Shown here one piece after another: positions 54,001 through 61,271 of a DNA stretch of 64,000 nucleotides (positions are counted from its first letter, which is position 1; each line of letters opens with the position of its first letter). Source of the stretch: Sphingomonas sp. SORGH_AS_0950. Its GTDB lineage: Bacteria > Pseudomonadota > Alphaproteobacteria > Sphingomonadales > Sphingomonadaceae. The position numbers were made by a program, and so were the translations under genes. Under the pieces are notes generated by a model that saw nothing but the letters and a program-made list of their open reading frames with translations, did not search any database and was not told the origin of the DNA. Location of the stretch: contig NZ_JAUTAE010000001.1 in NCBI RefSeq assembly GCF_030818415.1, positions 1,676,501-1,740,500 on the forward strand, given 5' to 3'.

Positions 54001-54268
54001 CCAGGTCGGGATCGCGCGGATCGCCGATCACCACATCGGTCAGCCTTTGCCGTCCCGTCCCCAAGTCGGAAATTTTGTAACGCGCAGGGACGCCGCGCCG
54101 CGCCAGTTCGCGATCGATGAAACCCCCGGCGAGCGGCTTGCGCTCCAGCCACAGAGCGATCAGCGCGACCAGGATCAGCAACGCGATGGCGATCAGGATA
54201 CGCTGGAGGCGACGGAAACGCCGGATCGGGCTTTCGGGGGTGCCGACTTCCTCGTTCGCGCCCTCCAC
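51092..54268 (-). CDS. ydbH: YdbH-family AsmA-like intermembrane lipid-transport protein
   Basis: A 1,058-residue protein anchored by one N-terminal helix (about residues 24-41, IAIALLILVALIALWL) followed by a very long periplasmic beta-rich region. The sequence is a regular series of short strands with Gly and Asp turns (SLSGRGVLNDG, DVTLTLAGSRIDAKG, and the C-terminal QFDFQNLNATGIFDGELPMVF and GGSIAYLGAVSQKNLG in parts, then LRSLNYRSLRIDMNGPLAGEMV in part), which is the AsmA-like YdbH/DUF748-type repeat fold. In E. coli YdbH, TamB and YhdP share phospholipid transport to the outer membrane. The neighbouring ynbE and ydbL genes, overlapping or 2 nt apart, support this assignment strongly. 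Length fits YdbH (about 880 in E. coli; alphaproteobacterial ones are longer). Confidence 0.88.
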   Translation of the reverse strand: MEGANEEVGTPESPIRRFRRLQRILIAIALLILVALIALWLERKPLAGGFIDRELARRGVPARYKISDLGTGRQRLTDVVIGDPRDPDLVADWLETRTRLTLSGAEVTGVRAGRVRLHGRLVGGRITLGALDKLMGPSSGKPFALPALDVVVDDGGIRLDTPHGPVGISLSGRGVLNDGFTGHLAAVAPRLVMGDCVATGLAAPMRVRVVREQPTLTGPLRLGNLRCGEVAVADLAARVDVTFGAALDRWQGRATVGSGAIRHPVMAAAAIEGQLDFTGTPKGTHGRMQLAARNVTARPGRAGRATIAGQYLVGPATRFDGRMTLGDAQLSPAMLARVGQWGAAAAGTPVGPVVSAMAEAVRRGGRRFAADVALAIDSDKGPRGPGFAVRVPRLSLASASGGRLAFADGAGLTYDARGLRLDTRLAMRGGGLPGLRAILRQDAPGAPMRGTAELARYDAGGASLALDRLVFQAAMNGETQITTRAMLSGPISGGRIDGLILPITANWDGGRRLRVNPTCQPLAIDRLALSGLRLERVATTLCPLDGALVRLDGGRIGGGAQLGPTRLAGRIGSSPLALSAATTRFALADRSFTLTGVESRIGRPESPTRIDAASLSGRITPEGIAGQFTGGSGQVGQVPLLLGQADGTWRLAKGVLTLNGGLQVSDARADSPRFLPMAARDVTLTLAGSRIDAKGVLFEPTKNVKVADVAITHALDRGAGSAELAVPGLTFTKDFQPELLTPVTKGVIEDVRGEMSGQGRIAWDADGVRSTGDFGTEGIDLAAALGPVTGIAGKIHFTDLLALESAPGQVVTIRTINPGIQVTNGTVRYQTLSGTRIRVESGNWPFAGGTLTLDPTLLDFSQPVERRMTFHVKGAAADQFLLQFDFQNLNATGIFDGELPMVFDERGGRIEGGRLVVRPGGGSIAYLGAVSQKNLGLWGNLAFGALRSLNYRSLRIDMNGPLAGEMVTDVRFAGISQGKGAKSNFLIRRLQKLPFVFNVRIKAPFRGLLDSAQSFYDPRRLIQRNLPALLEEQNKRAAPPAVPAAGTPIQRSASETVP

Positions 54269-54395
54269 CCCGATGCCACTCCTTCCGTCTTGACCTGTGT
54301 CATAACCCTATGGTCGCGCCGCACGCAATCGCACGAAGCCCGGCGACAGTTCCCCGCGCCGCCCTTATGCTTTCCGGCAAAGGGGGAAGCGGACC

Positions 54396-55097
54396 ATGGG
54401 CGACGGTGGCGGCGGGGACGAGCGGGATCAGCCGAATGACCATGCCGGACACCGTGCGCGACTGCGCGACCGGTTGTTGGGCGGTGGCGGATTGCTCGAC
54501 CATGAATTGATCGAATATCTGCTGATGACCGCCATCCCCCGCCGCGACACCAAACCGATCGCCAAGGCGCTGCTGCGTGAATTCCATGACATAGGTGGCG
54601 TGCTGACCGCCGATCCCAATGCCCTGCGACGCGTCGACGGAGTGGGTGAGACGGCGGCGGCGGCGCTCAAGATCGCGCAGGCCTGCGCGCTGCGACTGGT
54701 GCAGGTGGAGGCGGCGAAGCGCCCGGTCCTGTCCAACTGGCAGGCGCTGCTCGACTATCTCCATGCCGACATGGCGCATCACGGGGTCGAGCGGTTCCGA
54801 GTGCTGCACCTCAACACGCGCAACATGCTGATCCGCGACGAACTGATGGGACAGGGTTCGATCGACCAGGCGCCGGTCTATATCCGCGAGGTGATTCGCC
54901 GCGCGATCGACTTCGGATCGGCGGCGCTGATCCTGGTGCACAACCATCCCAGCGGCGACCCCTCGCCCAGCCGCGCCGATATCGACGTGACCCGCGCCAT
55001 CGCGGAGGCGGGCAAGCGGCTGGGGATCACGGTGCACGACCATCTGATCATCGGCACCTCGGGGCATGTGAGTCTGCGGGCGCAGGGGTTGATCTGA
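54396..55097 (+). CDS. radC: RadC-family (JAB/MPN domain) protein
   Basis: A 233-residue protein of the RadC family: helix-hairpin-helix region (residues about 50-95, VDGVGETAAAALKIAQAC in part) and a C-terminal MPN/JAMM domain with the zinc motif VHNHPSGDPSPSRAD (His-x-His ... Ser ... Asp). The name reflects historical annotation; a DNA repair role is not established. It diverges from ydbH; its first 20 residues are Gly/Asp-rich and could be trimmed if a later start is used. Followed by a repeat pair. Confidence 0.92.
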   Translation: MGDGGGGDERDQPNDHAGHRARLRDRLLGGGGLLDHELIEYLLMTAIPRRDTKPIAKALLREFHDIGGVLTADPNALRRVDGVGETAAAALKIAQACALRLVQVEAAKRPVLSNWQALLDYLHADMAHHGVERFRVLHLNTRNMLIRDELMGQGSIDQAPVYIREVIRRAIDFGSAALILVHNHPSGDPSPSRADIDVTRAIAEAGKRLGITVHDHLIIGTSGHVSLRAQGLI

Positions 55098-55101
55098 GGG
55101 G

Positions 55102-55202
55102 GATTCCCTTGGGCTTCGACTTCGCTCAGCCTGAACGGCTGTTGATAGTGCGGCAGGATTACCCAGACATCCGTTCAGGCTGAGCGAAGTCGAAGCCCAC
55201 GC
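55102..55202. repeat. Inverted pair of the TTCGACTTCGCTCAG repeat
   Basis: A direct copy at 55111-55138 and an inverted copy at 55171-55202 lie between radC and pth. The left copy with its flank (55102-55138) matches 47322-47358. Confidence 0.85.
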
Positions 55203-55281
55203 CCCCATTACCCTCACCGCATTGGAAACCCGAAGCCCCCGGTGCTAGGGCCCTGCCAACCAAGCGAATAAGGAATATCAC

Positions 55282-55857
55282 ATGCAGGTCTGGGCCGGGT
55301 TGGGCAATCCGGGGCCGCAATATGCGATGCACCGCCACAATGTCGGCTTCATGGCGATGGACGCCATCGCCGAGGTGCATGATTTCGGCCCCGTGAAGAA
55401 GCAGTTCCAGGGCTGGACCCAGGAAGGCCGCATCGGCGGGCAGAAGATCCTGCTGCTCAAGCCCGCGACCTTCATGAACGAGAGCGGGCGCAGCGTCGGC
55501 GACGCGCTGCGCTTCTACAAGCTGGGGGTGGAGGCGCTGACCGTCTTCCACGACGAACTCGACCTCGCCCCCTTCCGGGTAAAGGTGAAGACCGGCGGCG
55601 GCACGGCGGGGCATAACGGACTGCGCTCGATCGATCAGCATCTGGGGCCCGACTTCCGCCGCGTCCGGCTCGGCATCGGCCATCCGGGGCACAAGGACCG
55701 CGTGACCGGCCATGTGCTGGGCAACTACGCCAAGGCGGAGATCGAGCCGCTGTCCGACCTGCTCGGCGCGCTGGCGGCGGAGGCGCGGTGGCTGGCCGAG
55801 GGGGACGATGTCCGCTTCGTCAACGACATCGCGCTGCGCCTGGGAGACCCGGCATGA
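55282..55857 (+). CDS. pth: Peptidyl-tRNA hydrolase
   Basis: Pth frees tRNA from peptidyl-tRNAs. The 191-residue protein has the N-terminal GLGNPGPQYAMHRHNVGF with the catalytic His19 region, PATFMNESGRSV, FHDELDLA, and the family TGGGTAGHNGLRSI. Normal length. Its stop overlaps the start of the next gene by 4 bp (ATGA). Confidence 0.97.
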   Translation: MQVWAGLGNPGPQYAMHRHNVGFMAMDAIAEVHDFGPVKKQFQGWTQEGRIGGQKILLLKPATFMNESGRSVGDALRFYKLGVEALTVFHDELDLAPFRVKVKTGGGTAGHNGLRSIDQHLGPDFRRVRLGIGHPGHKDRVTGHVLGNYAKAEIEPLSDLLGALAAEARWLAEGDDVRFVNDIALRLGDPA

Positions 55858-56456
55858 GCGTGCGCCGCCTCTTCGCCTCGCTTCTCTATGAGGGCCAGCT
55901 GGACGATGCCGATCTGCTGGAGGAGATCGAGCAGAGCTGCTGGGCGCTGGCCGAGGATGACCGCGCCGGGCGGCGCTGGTCGAAGGAGCATGGCTATCGC
56001 GGCTATACCAGCTATGCCTCGCTCAACGACCTGCCGATCCGCGATCCGGTCTTCGCGGACCTGCGCAAGAAGCTGGACCGCCATGTCGCGCGCTTCGCCG
56101 AGGAATGCGCCTTCGACCTGGGCGGGCGCAAACTGAAGCTGGACAGCCTGTGGGTCAATGTCCTGAAACCCGGCGGGCATCATTCGGCGCATATCCATCC
56201 GCACTCGGTCGTCTCGGGCACGCTCTATGTCGCCATGCCCCAGGGATCGGGCGCGCTGAAGCTGGAGGATCCGCGCCTGCCGATGCTGATGGCGGCCCCG
56301 CCGCGCCGTGCCGATGCGCCCGACGACCTGGCCACCTTCGCCACCGCCACGCCCCAGCCGGGAACGGTGCTGCTGTGGGAAAGCTGGCTGCGGCACGAGG
56401 TCGTGCCCAACGGTGCCAAGGGCGAGCGGATCAGCGTCAGCTTCAACTATCGCTGA
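55854..56456 (+). CDS. Putative 2OG-Fe(II) oxygenase (TIGR02466-like)
   Basis: A 200-residue protein with the double-stranded beta-helix pattern of a putative 2-oxoglutarate-dependent oxygenase: HSAHIHPHSVVSGTLYVAMP (metal-binding His cluster), LKLEDPRLP, GTVLLWESWLRHEVVPN (second metal His) and a final ERISVSFNYR with a candidate 2OG-binding Arg. Substrate unknown. It begins within the stop of pth (ATGA overlap) and so is translated with it, a coupling that might hint at a translation-related target, though this is inference. Confidence 0.82.
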   Translation: MSVRRLFASLLYEGQLDDADLLEEIEQSCWALAEDDRAGRRWSKEHGYRGYTSYASLNDLPIRDPVFADLRKKLDRHVARFAEECAFDLGGRKLKLDSLWVNVLKPGGHHSAHIHPHSVVSGTLYVAMPQGSGALKLEDPRLPMLMAAPPRRADAPDDLATFATATPQPGTVLLWESWLRHEVVPNGAKGERISVSFNYR

Positions 56457-56616
56457 TCCGCCGCGCGCGACGATCCGCGCCGCACCCGCGACAGGGCGAA
56501 AGGTTCCCACGCTTCATCGATGAAAGCGGGCGCTTCGCCGCGCCGATATCGTGCCGTTAACTTATCTCGGTTAAAGGGGGCGTCGATCGCACCCCCTATC
56601 CCGGACGTTATTCCCG

Positions 56617-56811
56617 ATGATCGAATTCGCTGTCTTCACCTTCGGCATGTTGGCGAGCTTCGTGCTGTCGGGCCTGGGCCGGAACAAGAAGGCGCAGCGC
56701 GCCAATCCGCCGATGCTGCATTATCTGGGCCTGGTGTTGATGGGGTTTTCGGGGGCGCTGGGCGTGATGCTGCTCGCCTGGGCCGCCGCGATGATGGTCG
56801 GGATCGCCTGA
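56617..56811 (+). CDS. Small membrane protein (hypothetical)
   Basis: A 64-residue protein with two hydrophobic helices (about residues 3-19 and 36-63) and a basic loop LGRNKKAQRANPP between them. No named family recognised. It stands between the oxygenase gene and ychF, with repeats on its right. The codon pattern supports a real gene; the function is unknown. Confidence 0.7.
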   Translation: MIEFAVFTFGMLASFVLSGLGRNKKAQRANPPMLHYLGLVLMGFSGALGVMLLAWAAAMMVGIA

Positions 56812-56834
56812 CCCCATAACCCCTTCCCCCCAGT

Positions 56835-56936
56835 CCGTTCAGCCTGAGCGAAGTCGAAGGCCACGCTGGAACATCCGACAATGGCGCCCCGCCCAACCGT
56901 CATCCCTTGGCCTTCGACTTCGCTCAGGCTGAACGG
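56835..56936. repeat. Inverted pair of the TTCGACTTCGCTCAG repeat
   Basis: An inverted copy at 56835-56865 and a direct copy at 56909-56936 occupy the gap between the small membrane protein gene and ychF. Confidence 0.85.
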
Positions 56937-57018
56937 AGCATGGGAGAAGCGCTCGGTTGAGAAATATCCCCATCGTCGCTAGAGGGACGCTTTCCCCTTC
57001 CTGTAGGATAAGCGACGC

Positions 57019-58119
57019 ATGGGTTTCCGCTGCGGCATCGTCGGCCTGCCGAATGTCGGCAAGTCCACCCTCTTCAACGCGCTGACCGAAACGGCGGCGG
57101 CGCAGGCCGCCAATTATCCGTTCTGCACGATCGAGCCGAATGTCGGCAACGTCGCGGTCCCCGATCCGCGCCTGTACCAGCTGGCCGAGGTCGCCGGGTC
57201 CGCCAAGATCATCGAGACGCAGCTCGCCTTTGTCGACATTGCCGGGCTGGTGCGCGGCGCGTCCAAGGGCGAGGGCCTGGGCAACCAGTTCCTCGGCAAT
57301 ATCCGCGAGGTGGACGCGATCGTCCATGTCCTGCGCTGCTTCGAGGACGGTGACGTGACCCATGTCGAGGGCAAGGTCGACCCCATCGCCGATGCCGAGA
57401 CGGTCGAGACCGAGCTGATGCTCTCCGACCTCGAAAGCCTGGAAAAGCGCGTGCCCGCCTTCATCAAGAAGGGGCAGCAGGGCGACAAGGAGGCCAAGAT
57501 CGCCGCCTCGGTCCTGGGCCAGACGCTGGAGCTGCTGCGCGACGGCAAGCCCGCGCGGCTGACCGTGCCCAAGGATGAGGAAGAGGCGCGCGTGTTCTCG
57601 CAGGCACAGCTGCTGACCGCCAAGCCCGTCCTCTATGTCTGCAATGTCGAGGAATCGAACGCCGCCAACGGCAATGCCCATTCGGCGCGCGTGTTCGAAA
57701 AGGCCGCCGCCGAGGGCGCGCAGGCGGTCGTCGTGTCGGCCGCGATCGAGGCCGACATCGCGACCATGCCCGCGGAGGATCGCGGCGAGTTCCTGTCCGA
57801 GCTGGGCCTGTCCGAAACCGGCCTCGCCCGCGTGATCCGCGCCGGTTACGCGCTGCTCGACCTGCTGACCTTCTTCACGGTCGGCCCCAAGGAGGCGCGC
57901 GCCTGGACCGTCCATCGCGGCGCCAAGGCACCCAATGCGGCGGGCGAGATCCACAGCGATTTCGAACGCGGCTTCATCCGCGCCGAAACCATCGCCTTTG
58001 CCGACTATATCGCCTTCAAGGGCGAGGCGGGCGCCCGCGATGCGGGCAAGCTGCGCGCCGAGGGCAAGGAATATGTCGTGCAGGACGGCGACGTGATGCT
58101 GTTCCGCTTCAACGTCTGA
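57019..58119 (+). CDS. ychF: Ribosome-binding ATPase YchF
   Basis: YchF is a TRAFAC-class P-loop protein that prefers ATP to GTP and binds ribosomes; it is linked to oxidative-stress control. The 366-residue protein has GLPNVGKSTLFNALT (Walker A), the switch region NYPFCTIEPNVG, FVDIAGLVRGASKGEGLGNQFL (in part), the NVEE motif in place of NKxD (CNVEESN), and the C-terminal TGS domain (FFTVGPKEARAW). ATG 57019 is the family start. Normal length. Confidence 0.97.
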   Translation: MGFRCGIVGLPNVGKSTLFNALTETAAAQAANYPFCTIEPNVGNVAVPDPRLYQLAEVAGSAKIIETQLAFVDIAGLVRGASKGEGLGNQFLGNIREVDAIVHVLRCFEDGDVTHVEGKVDPIADAETVETELMLSDLESLEKRVPAFIKKGQQGDKEAKIAASVLGQTLELLRDGKPARLTVPKDEEEARVFSQAQLLTAKPVLYVCNVEESNAANGNAHSARVFEKAAAEGAQAVVVSAAIEADIATMPAEDRGEFLSELGLSETGLARVIRAGYALLDLLTFFTVGPKEARAWTVHRGAKAPNAAGEIHSDFERGFIRAETIAFADYIAFKGEAGARDAGKLRAEGKEYVVQDGDVMLFRFNV

Positions 58120-58198
58120 CCCATTATGCGCCGGTCGGCTCCGGCCGCCCGGCGCATTGCCGCTTTGCAGCGCGCGCCGGAGGACCTAGAAGCCGATT

Positions 58199-58591
58199 AT
58201 GATCCAGGTTAGTTCGTTCCGGCGTATCATCTATAGCAGCCAGGCCGTGGGCGAGGATGGCCGGTCGGACCACCTGGCCATATTGCGCGTCTCGCGCCGC
58301 AACAACGGCATGGACGGCATTTCGGGCATCCTCTGGATCGAGCGGGGCCGCTATCTCCAGCTGATCGAGGGCCCCGTCGACAGCGTGGGCGACGCGTTCG
58401 AGCGGATCCGGCGCGATCCGCGCCACACCGACATCCAGGTCCTCGACGACCGCCGGACCGACACGCCGACCTTCGGCGACTGGGCGATGGCGGGGCTGCC
58501 CGGCGATCATCCCGCCGAAGCCGCCGAACGGCTGCGGGTCCTGCTTCGCCATGCCGGGCCGGAGGTGCGCCACTTCTTCCCGCTGGACTGA
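58199..58591 (+). CDS. Stand-alone BLUF-domain photoreceptor
   Basis: A 130-residue protein consisting almost entirely of a BLUF (blue-light using FAD) domain: the key Tyr12 in FRRIIYSS, Asn36 in SRRNNGMDGISG, Gln54 in RGRYLQLIEG and the Trp/Met pair in FGDWAMAG. All landmark positions for the light-driven hydrogen-bond switch are present. A C-terminal extension of about 30 residues (HPAEAAERLRVLLRHAGP) is probably helical and could bind a partner. No effector domain is fused, so the output must act through another protein. It lies between ychF and a phosphodiesterase gene. Confidence 0.93.
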   Translation: MIQVSSFRRIIYSSQAVGEDGRSDHLAILRVSRRNNGMDGISGILWIERGRYLQLIEGPVDSVGDAFERIRRDPRHTDIQVLDDRRTDTPTFGDWAMAGLPGDHPAEAAERLRVLLRHAGPEVRHFFPLD

Positions 58592-58677
58592 CCGGCCGGG
58601 CAAGCGCGATCGTGCCGACGGGCCTCGCCAGTGTCACAGGACGACGCTATCGGCTGGCCTGAAAGGATAGCCGCTCC

Positions 58678-59997
58678 GTGACCCGACTCCCCCTCGCCGC
58701 CCTGGCCCTGACCCTCCTGGCCGGTTGTGCCTACCCCTATACGCCGCCCGCACTGCCCCCGATCGGCGAGAGCGCGGCGAGCGCGGGGGCGGCGACGCCC
58801 CGCCCCGCCGCCGAAGCGGTCGCGCCGCGCGCGCCGGTCACGATCCTGGTATCGATCGACGGCTTCCGCCCCGATTATCTGACGCGCGGGCTGACCCCGA
58901 ACCTGTCGCGGCTGGCCGCCGAGGGGGTCAGCGCGTCGATGCGTCCCTCCTTCCCGTCCAAGACCTTCCCCAATCACTGGACCCTGGTCACCGGGTTGGT
59001 GCCCGATCGCCACGGGATCGTCGCCAACGGCTTCACCGATCCGGCCCATCCCGACGCGCGCTTCACCATGGCGTCGGACCAGCCCTATTGGTGGAACGCC
59101 GCCGAGCCGATCTGGATCACCGCCGAAAAGGCCGGAATTCCCACCGCCACCATGTTCTGGCCGGGATCGAACGTCGCCTGGGGCGGCACCTTCCACCCCG
59201 GCGACTATGGCGGCACCGTGACGGGCGGCATGCGTCCGCACGACTGGCAGCAGTTCAACCAGAACGTGACCGACCGCCAGCGGGTCGATTCGATCATCGA
59301 CTGGCTGCGTCGCCCGGCGGCCACGCGTCCGCAGTTCCTGACCCTGTATTTCGACGAAGTGGACAGCGCGGGCCATGACGCCGGCCCCGACTCGCCGCAG
59401 GTGAACGCGGCGGTCGGCAAGGTGGACAAGGCGATCGGCCGCCTGCTGGCGGGGCTTGCCGAACTGGGCCAGCCCGCCAATCTGGTCGTCGTCGCCGACC
59501 ACGGCATGGCCGCGACGTCCAGCGACCGGATCGTGACCGAGGATATGCTGGTCGATCCCGCCGATGCGGTAATGACCGAGGACGGCCCCTATGCAACCTT
59601 CCGCGCGGTGCCGGGGCATGAGGCCGCGCTGGAGCGGCGGCTGCTCGGCCATCACGATCATGCCGATTGCTGGCGCAGCCCGGCGATGCCCGCGCGTTTC
59701 CATTATGGTCGCAACCCGCGCATCCCCCCCTATTTCTGCCTCGCCCAGACCGGCTGGCTGATCCAGGCCAAGCGGCCCGATGCCCCCTTTGCCAAGGGCA
59801 CCCATGGCTATGACAATGCCGATCCCGCCATGGCCGCGCTGTTCATCGCGCAGGGCCCCACATTTCGGTCGGGGGTGCGGCTGGCGCCGTTCGACAATGT
59901 CGATGTCGCCCCGCTGCTGCGCGATCTGATCGGGCTTCCGGCGGGCCAGGGGCTGGACGGCAACGATGCGCCGTTCCGCCGCGTTTTCAGACGATAA
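58678..59997 (+). CDS. Ectonucleotide pyrophosphatase/phosphodiesterase (NPP) lipoprotein
   Basis: A 439-residue alkaline-phosphatase-superfamily enzyme of the NPP type. From the GTG start at 58678 the protein has a lipoprotein signal with LAGC (Cys17). Zinc-site motifs in order: SIDGFRPDYL (Asp), PSKTFPNHWTLVTGL (nucleophile Thr), DEVDSAGHDAG (Asp and His), VVADHGMA and KGTHGYDNAD (His). NPP enzymes cleave phosphodiester or pyrophosphate bonds of nucleotides or lipids; substrate not predicted here. It is followed at 12 nt by a MaoC-type gene, probably in the same transcript. Confidence 0.92.
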   Translation: MTRLPLAALALTLLAGCAYPYTPPALPPIGESAASAGAATPRPAAEAVAPRAPVTILVSIDGFRPDYLTRGLTPNLSRLAAEGVSASMRPSFPSKTFPNHWTLVTGLVPDRHGIVANGFTDPAHPDARFTMASDQPYWWNAAEPIWITAEKAGIPTATMFWPGSNVAWGGTFHPGDYGGTVTGGMRPHDWQQFNQNVTDRQRVDSIIDWLRRPAATRPQFLTLYFDEVDSAGHDAGPDSPQVNAAVGKVDKAIGRLLAGLAELGQPANLVVVADHGMAATSSDRIVTEDMLVDPADAVMTEDGPYATFRAVPGHEAALERRLLGHHDHADCWRSPAMPARFHYGRNPRIPPYFCLAQTGWLIQAKRPDAPFAKGTHGYDNADPAMAALFIAQGPTFRSGVRLAPFDNVDVAPLLRDLIGLPAGQGLDGNDAPFRRVFRR

Positions 59998-60009
59998 GGA
60001 GAGGATGCG

Positions 60010-60459
60010 ATGATCTGGCTGGAGGATGTGGCGGTCGGCGATACCGCGCGGTTCGGAAATCATCGGGTCGAGCGGGACGAGGTGATCGCCTTTGCCACGC
60101 GCTACGACCCCCAGCCCTTTCACCTGTCCGACGAGGCCGCCGCCGCCACCCATTTCGGGCGGCTGTCGGCCAGCGGCTGGCACACCGCGTCGATGACCAT
60201 GGCGATGATCGTCGAGCATTACCGGGCGACCGGCTTTCAGAGCCTGGGATCGCCCGGCATCGACGAGCTTCGCTGGCTGAAGCCGGTCTATCCGGGCGAC
60301 ACGCTGCGCTGCGAGACCGAAGTGCTGGAGGTGCGCCGCTCGGCCAGTCGGCCCGACATGGGGCTGATCGTCAGCCTGCTGACCGTCTATAACCAGGACG
60401 ATGTGGCGGTGATGCGGTTCCGCCCCACGCTGATGATCCGGGCCCGCTCGGCAGGCTGA
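60010..60459 (+). CDS. MaoC-family dehydratase (hot-dog fold)
   Basis: A 149-residue MaoC-like hydratase. The R-specific enoyl-CoA hydratase motif is YDPQPFHLSDEAAA followed by FGRLSASGWHTASMTM, giving the catalytic Asp and His. Typical length for a single hot-dog domain. Likely hydrates a trans-2-enoyl-CoA; substrate unknown. It follows the NPP gene by 12 nt with GGAGAGG upstream and overlaps nothing. Confidence 0.9.
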   Translation: MIWLEDVAVGDTARFGNHRVERDEVIAFATRYDPQPFHLSDEAAAATHFGRLSASGWHTASMTMAMIVEHYRATGFQSLGSPGIDELRWLKPVYPGDTLRCETEVLEVRRSASRPDMGLIVSLLTVYNQDDVAVMRFRPTLMIRARSAG

Positions 60460-60984
60460 TCAGCGCGGCCCGCGCGGACCGCCCCGCGCGCCGCCGGGCC
60501 GCCCGCCACGCCAGCCGGGATTGCCGCCGCGAGGGCCGCGCCAACCCTCGACCCGTGGGGCCGGCGGGCGGGGCGCGACACCCACACCGGGGTTGGGGCC
60601 GGGTCCACGCGGGCCATTGCCCCAGCGATCGCCGCGCCAGCCGTTGCGACCCCAGCCGCGCCACTGGTCGCGGATCGGGGCCCCGCGCCAAGCGCCGCGC
60701 CGCCCTTCCCAATAGGCGCGCTGGCCCTCGTTCCAGCGGAACGGCCGACGGTAGCGGTCATAGACATAGACGCCTGTGCCCGGATAATAAAAGTCGTCGT
60801 ACCAGCCATAATAGGACGGCGCATAACCCGCGCCATAATAGCCGGGGGCATAGCCATAGCCGCCATATCCGCCATAGCCCGTGCCCACCGACACGCCGCT
60901 ATAGCCATAGCCGTCGGCGCAGCCGCCCAGCGCCAACAGCCCGGCGGCCAGCAAGCCGCCCCATCCGATCCTGCCCAAGAGCAT
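60460..60984 (-). CDS. Gly/Tyr/Arg-rich lipoprotein (hypothetical)
   Basis: A 174-residue low-complexity lipoprotein. Start ATG 60984 is preferred (GAGAGGCG upstream) and yields MLLGRIGWGGLLAAGLLALG with lipobox GGC. The N-terminal half of the mature protein is Gly/Tyr-rich (GYGGYGGYGYAPGYYGAGYA), the C-terminal half Gly/Arg/Trp-rich (RGWGRNGWRGDRWGNGPRG). No catalytic motif. Such proteins may be surface or matrix components. Its stop is adjacent to the MaoC stop, tail to tail. Confidence 0.7.
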   Translation of the reverse strand: MLLGRIGWGGLLAAGLLALGGCADGYGYSGVSVGTGYGGYGGYGYAPGYYGAGYAPSYYGWYDDFYYPGTGVYVYDRYRRPFRWNEGQRAYWEGRRGAWRGAPIRDQWRGWGRNGWRGDRWGNGPRGPGPNPGVGVAPRPPAPRVEGWRGPRGGNPGWRGGRPGGARGGPRGPR

Positions 60985-61271
60985 CGCCTCTCTCCATGCC
61001 CCTGGTCGTTCCTGCGGATGCGACAGGGGCCCGTCATCCGCGTCCGTCATCGGTCAACCCGAACCACGCCACCATGGTTCCTGCGCCCGCCCGACTGCAC
61101 CCGCCATGAACGCCACCGCAAAGGGGATTGGCAAAGCCCGCCAAGCAAGGCTAACCTGACGCTCCGTTCATCATGGGCGGGCGAGATCGGGCGGCGCATG
61201 ACCGGGGACAATCCGGCACGACCGCCAGGGCGCGACCGGCGCCACGCGAACGAGGTGGAGGGACAGGACGA

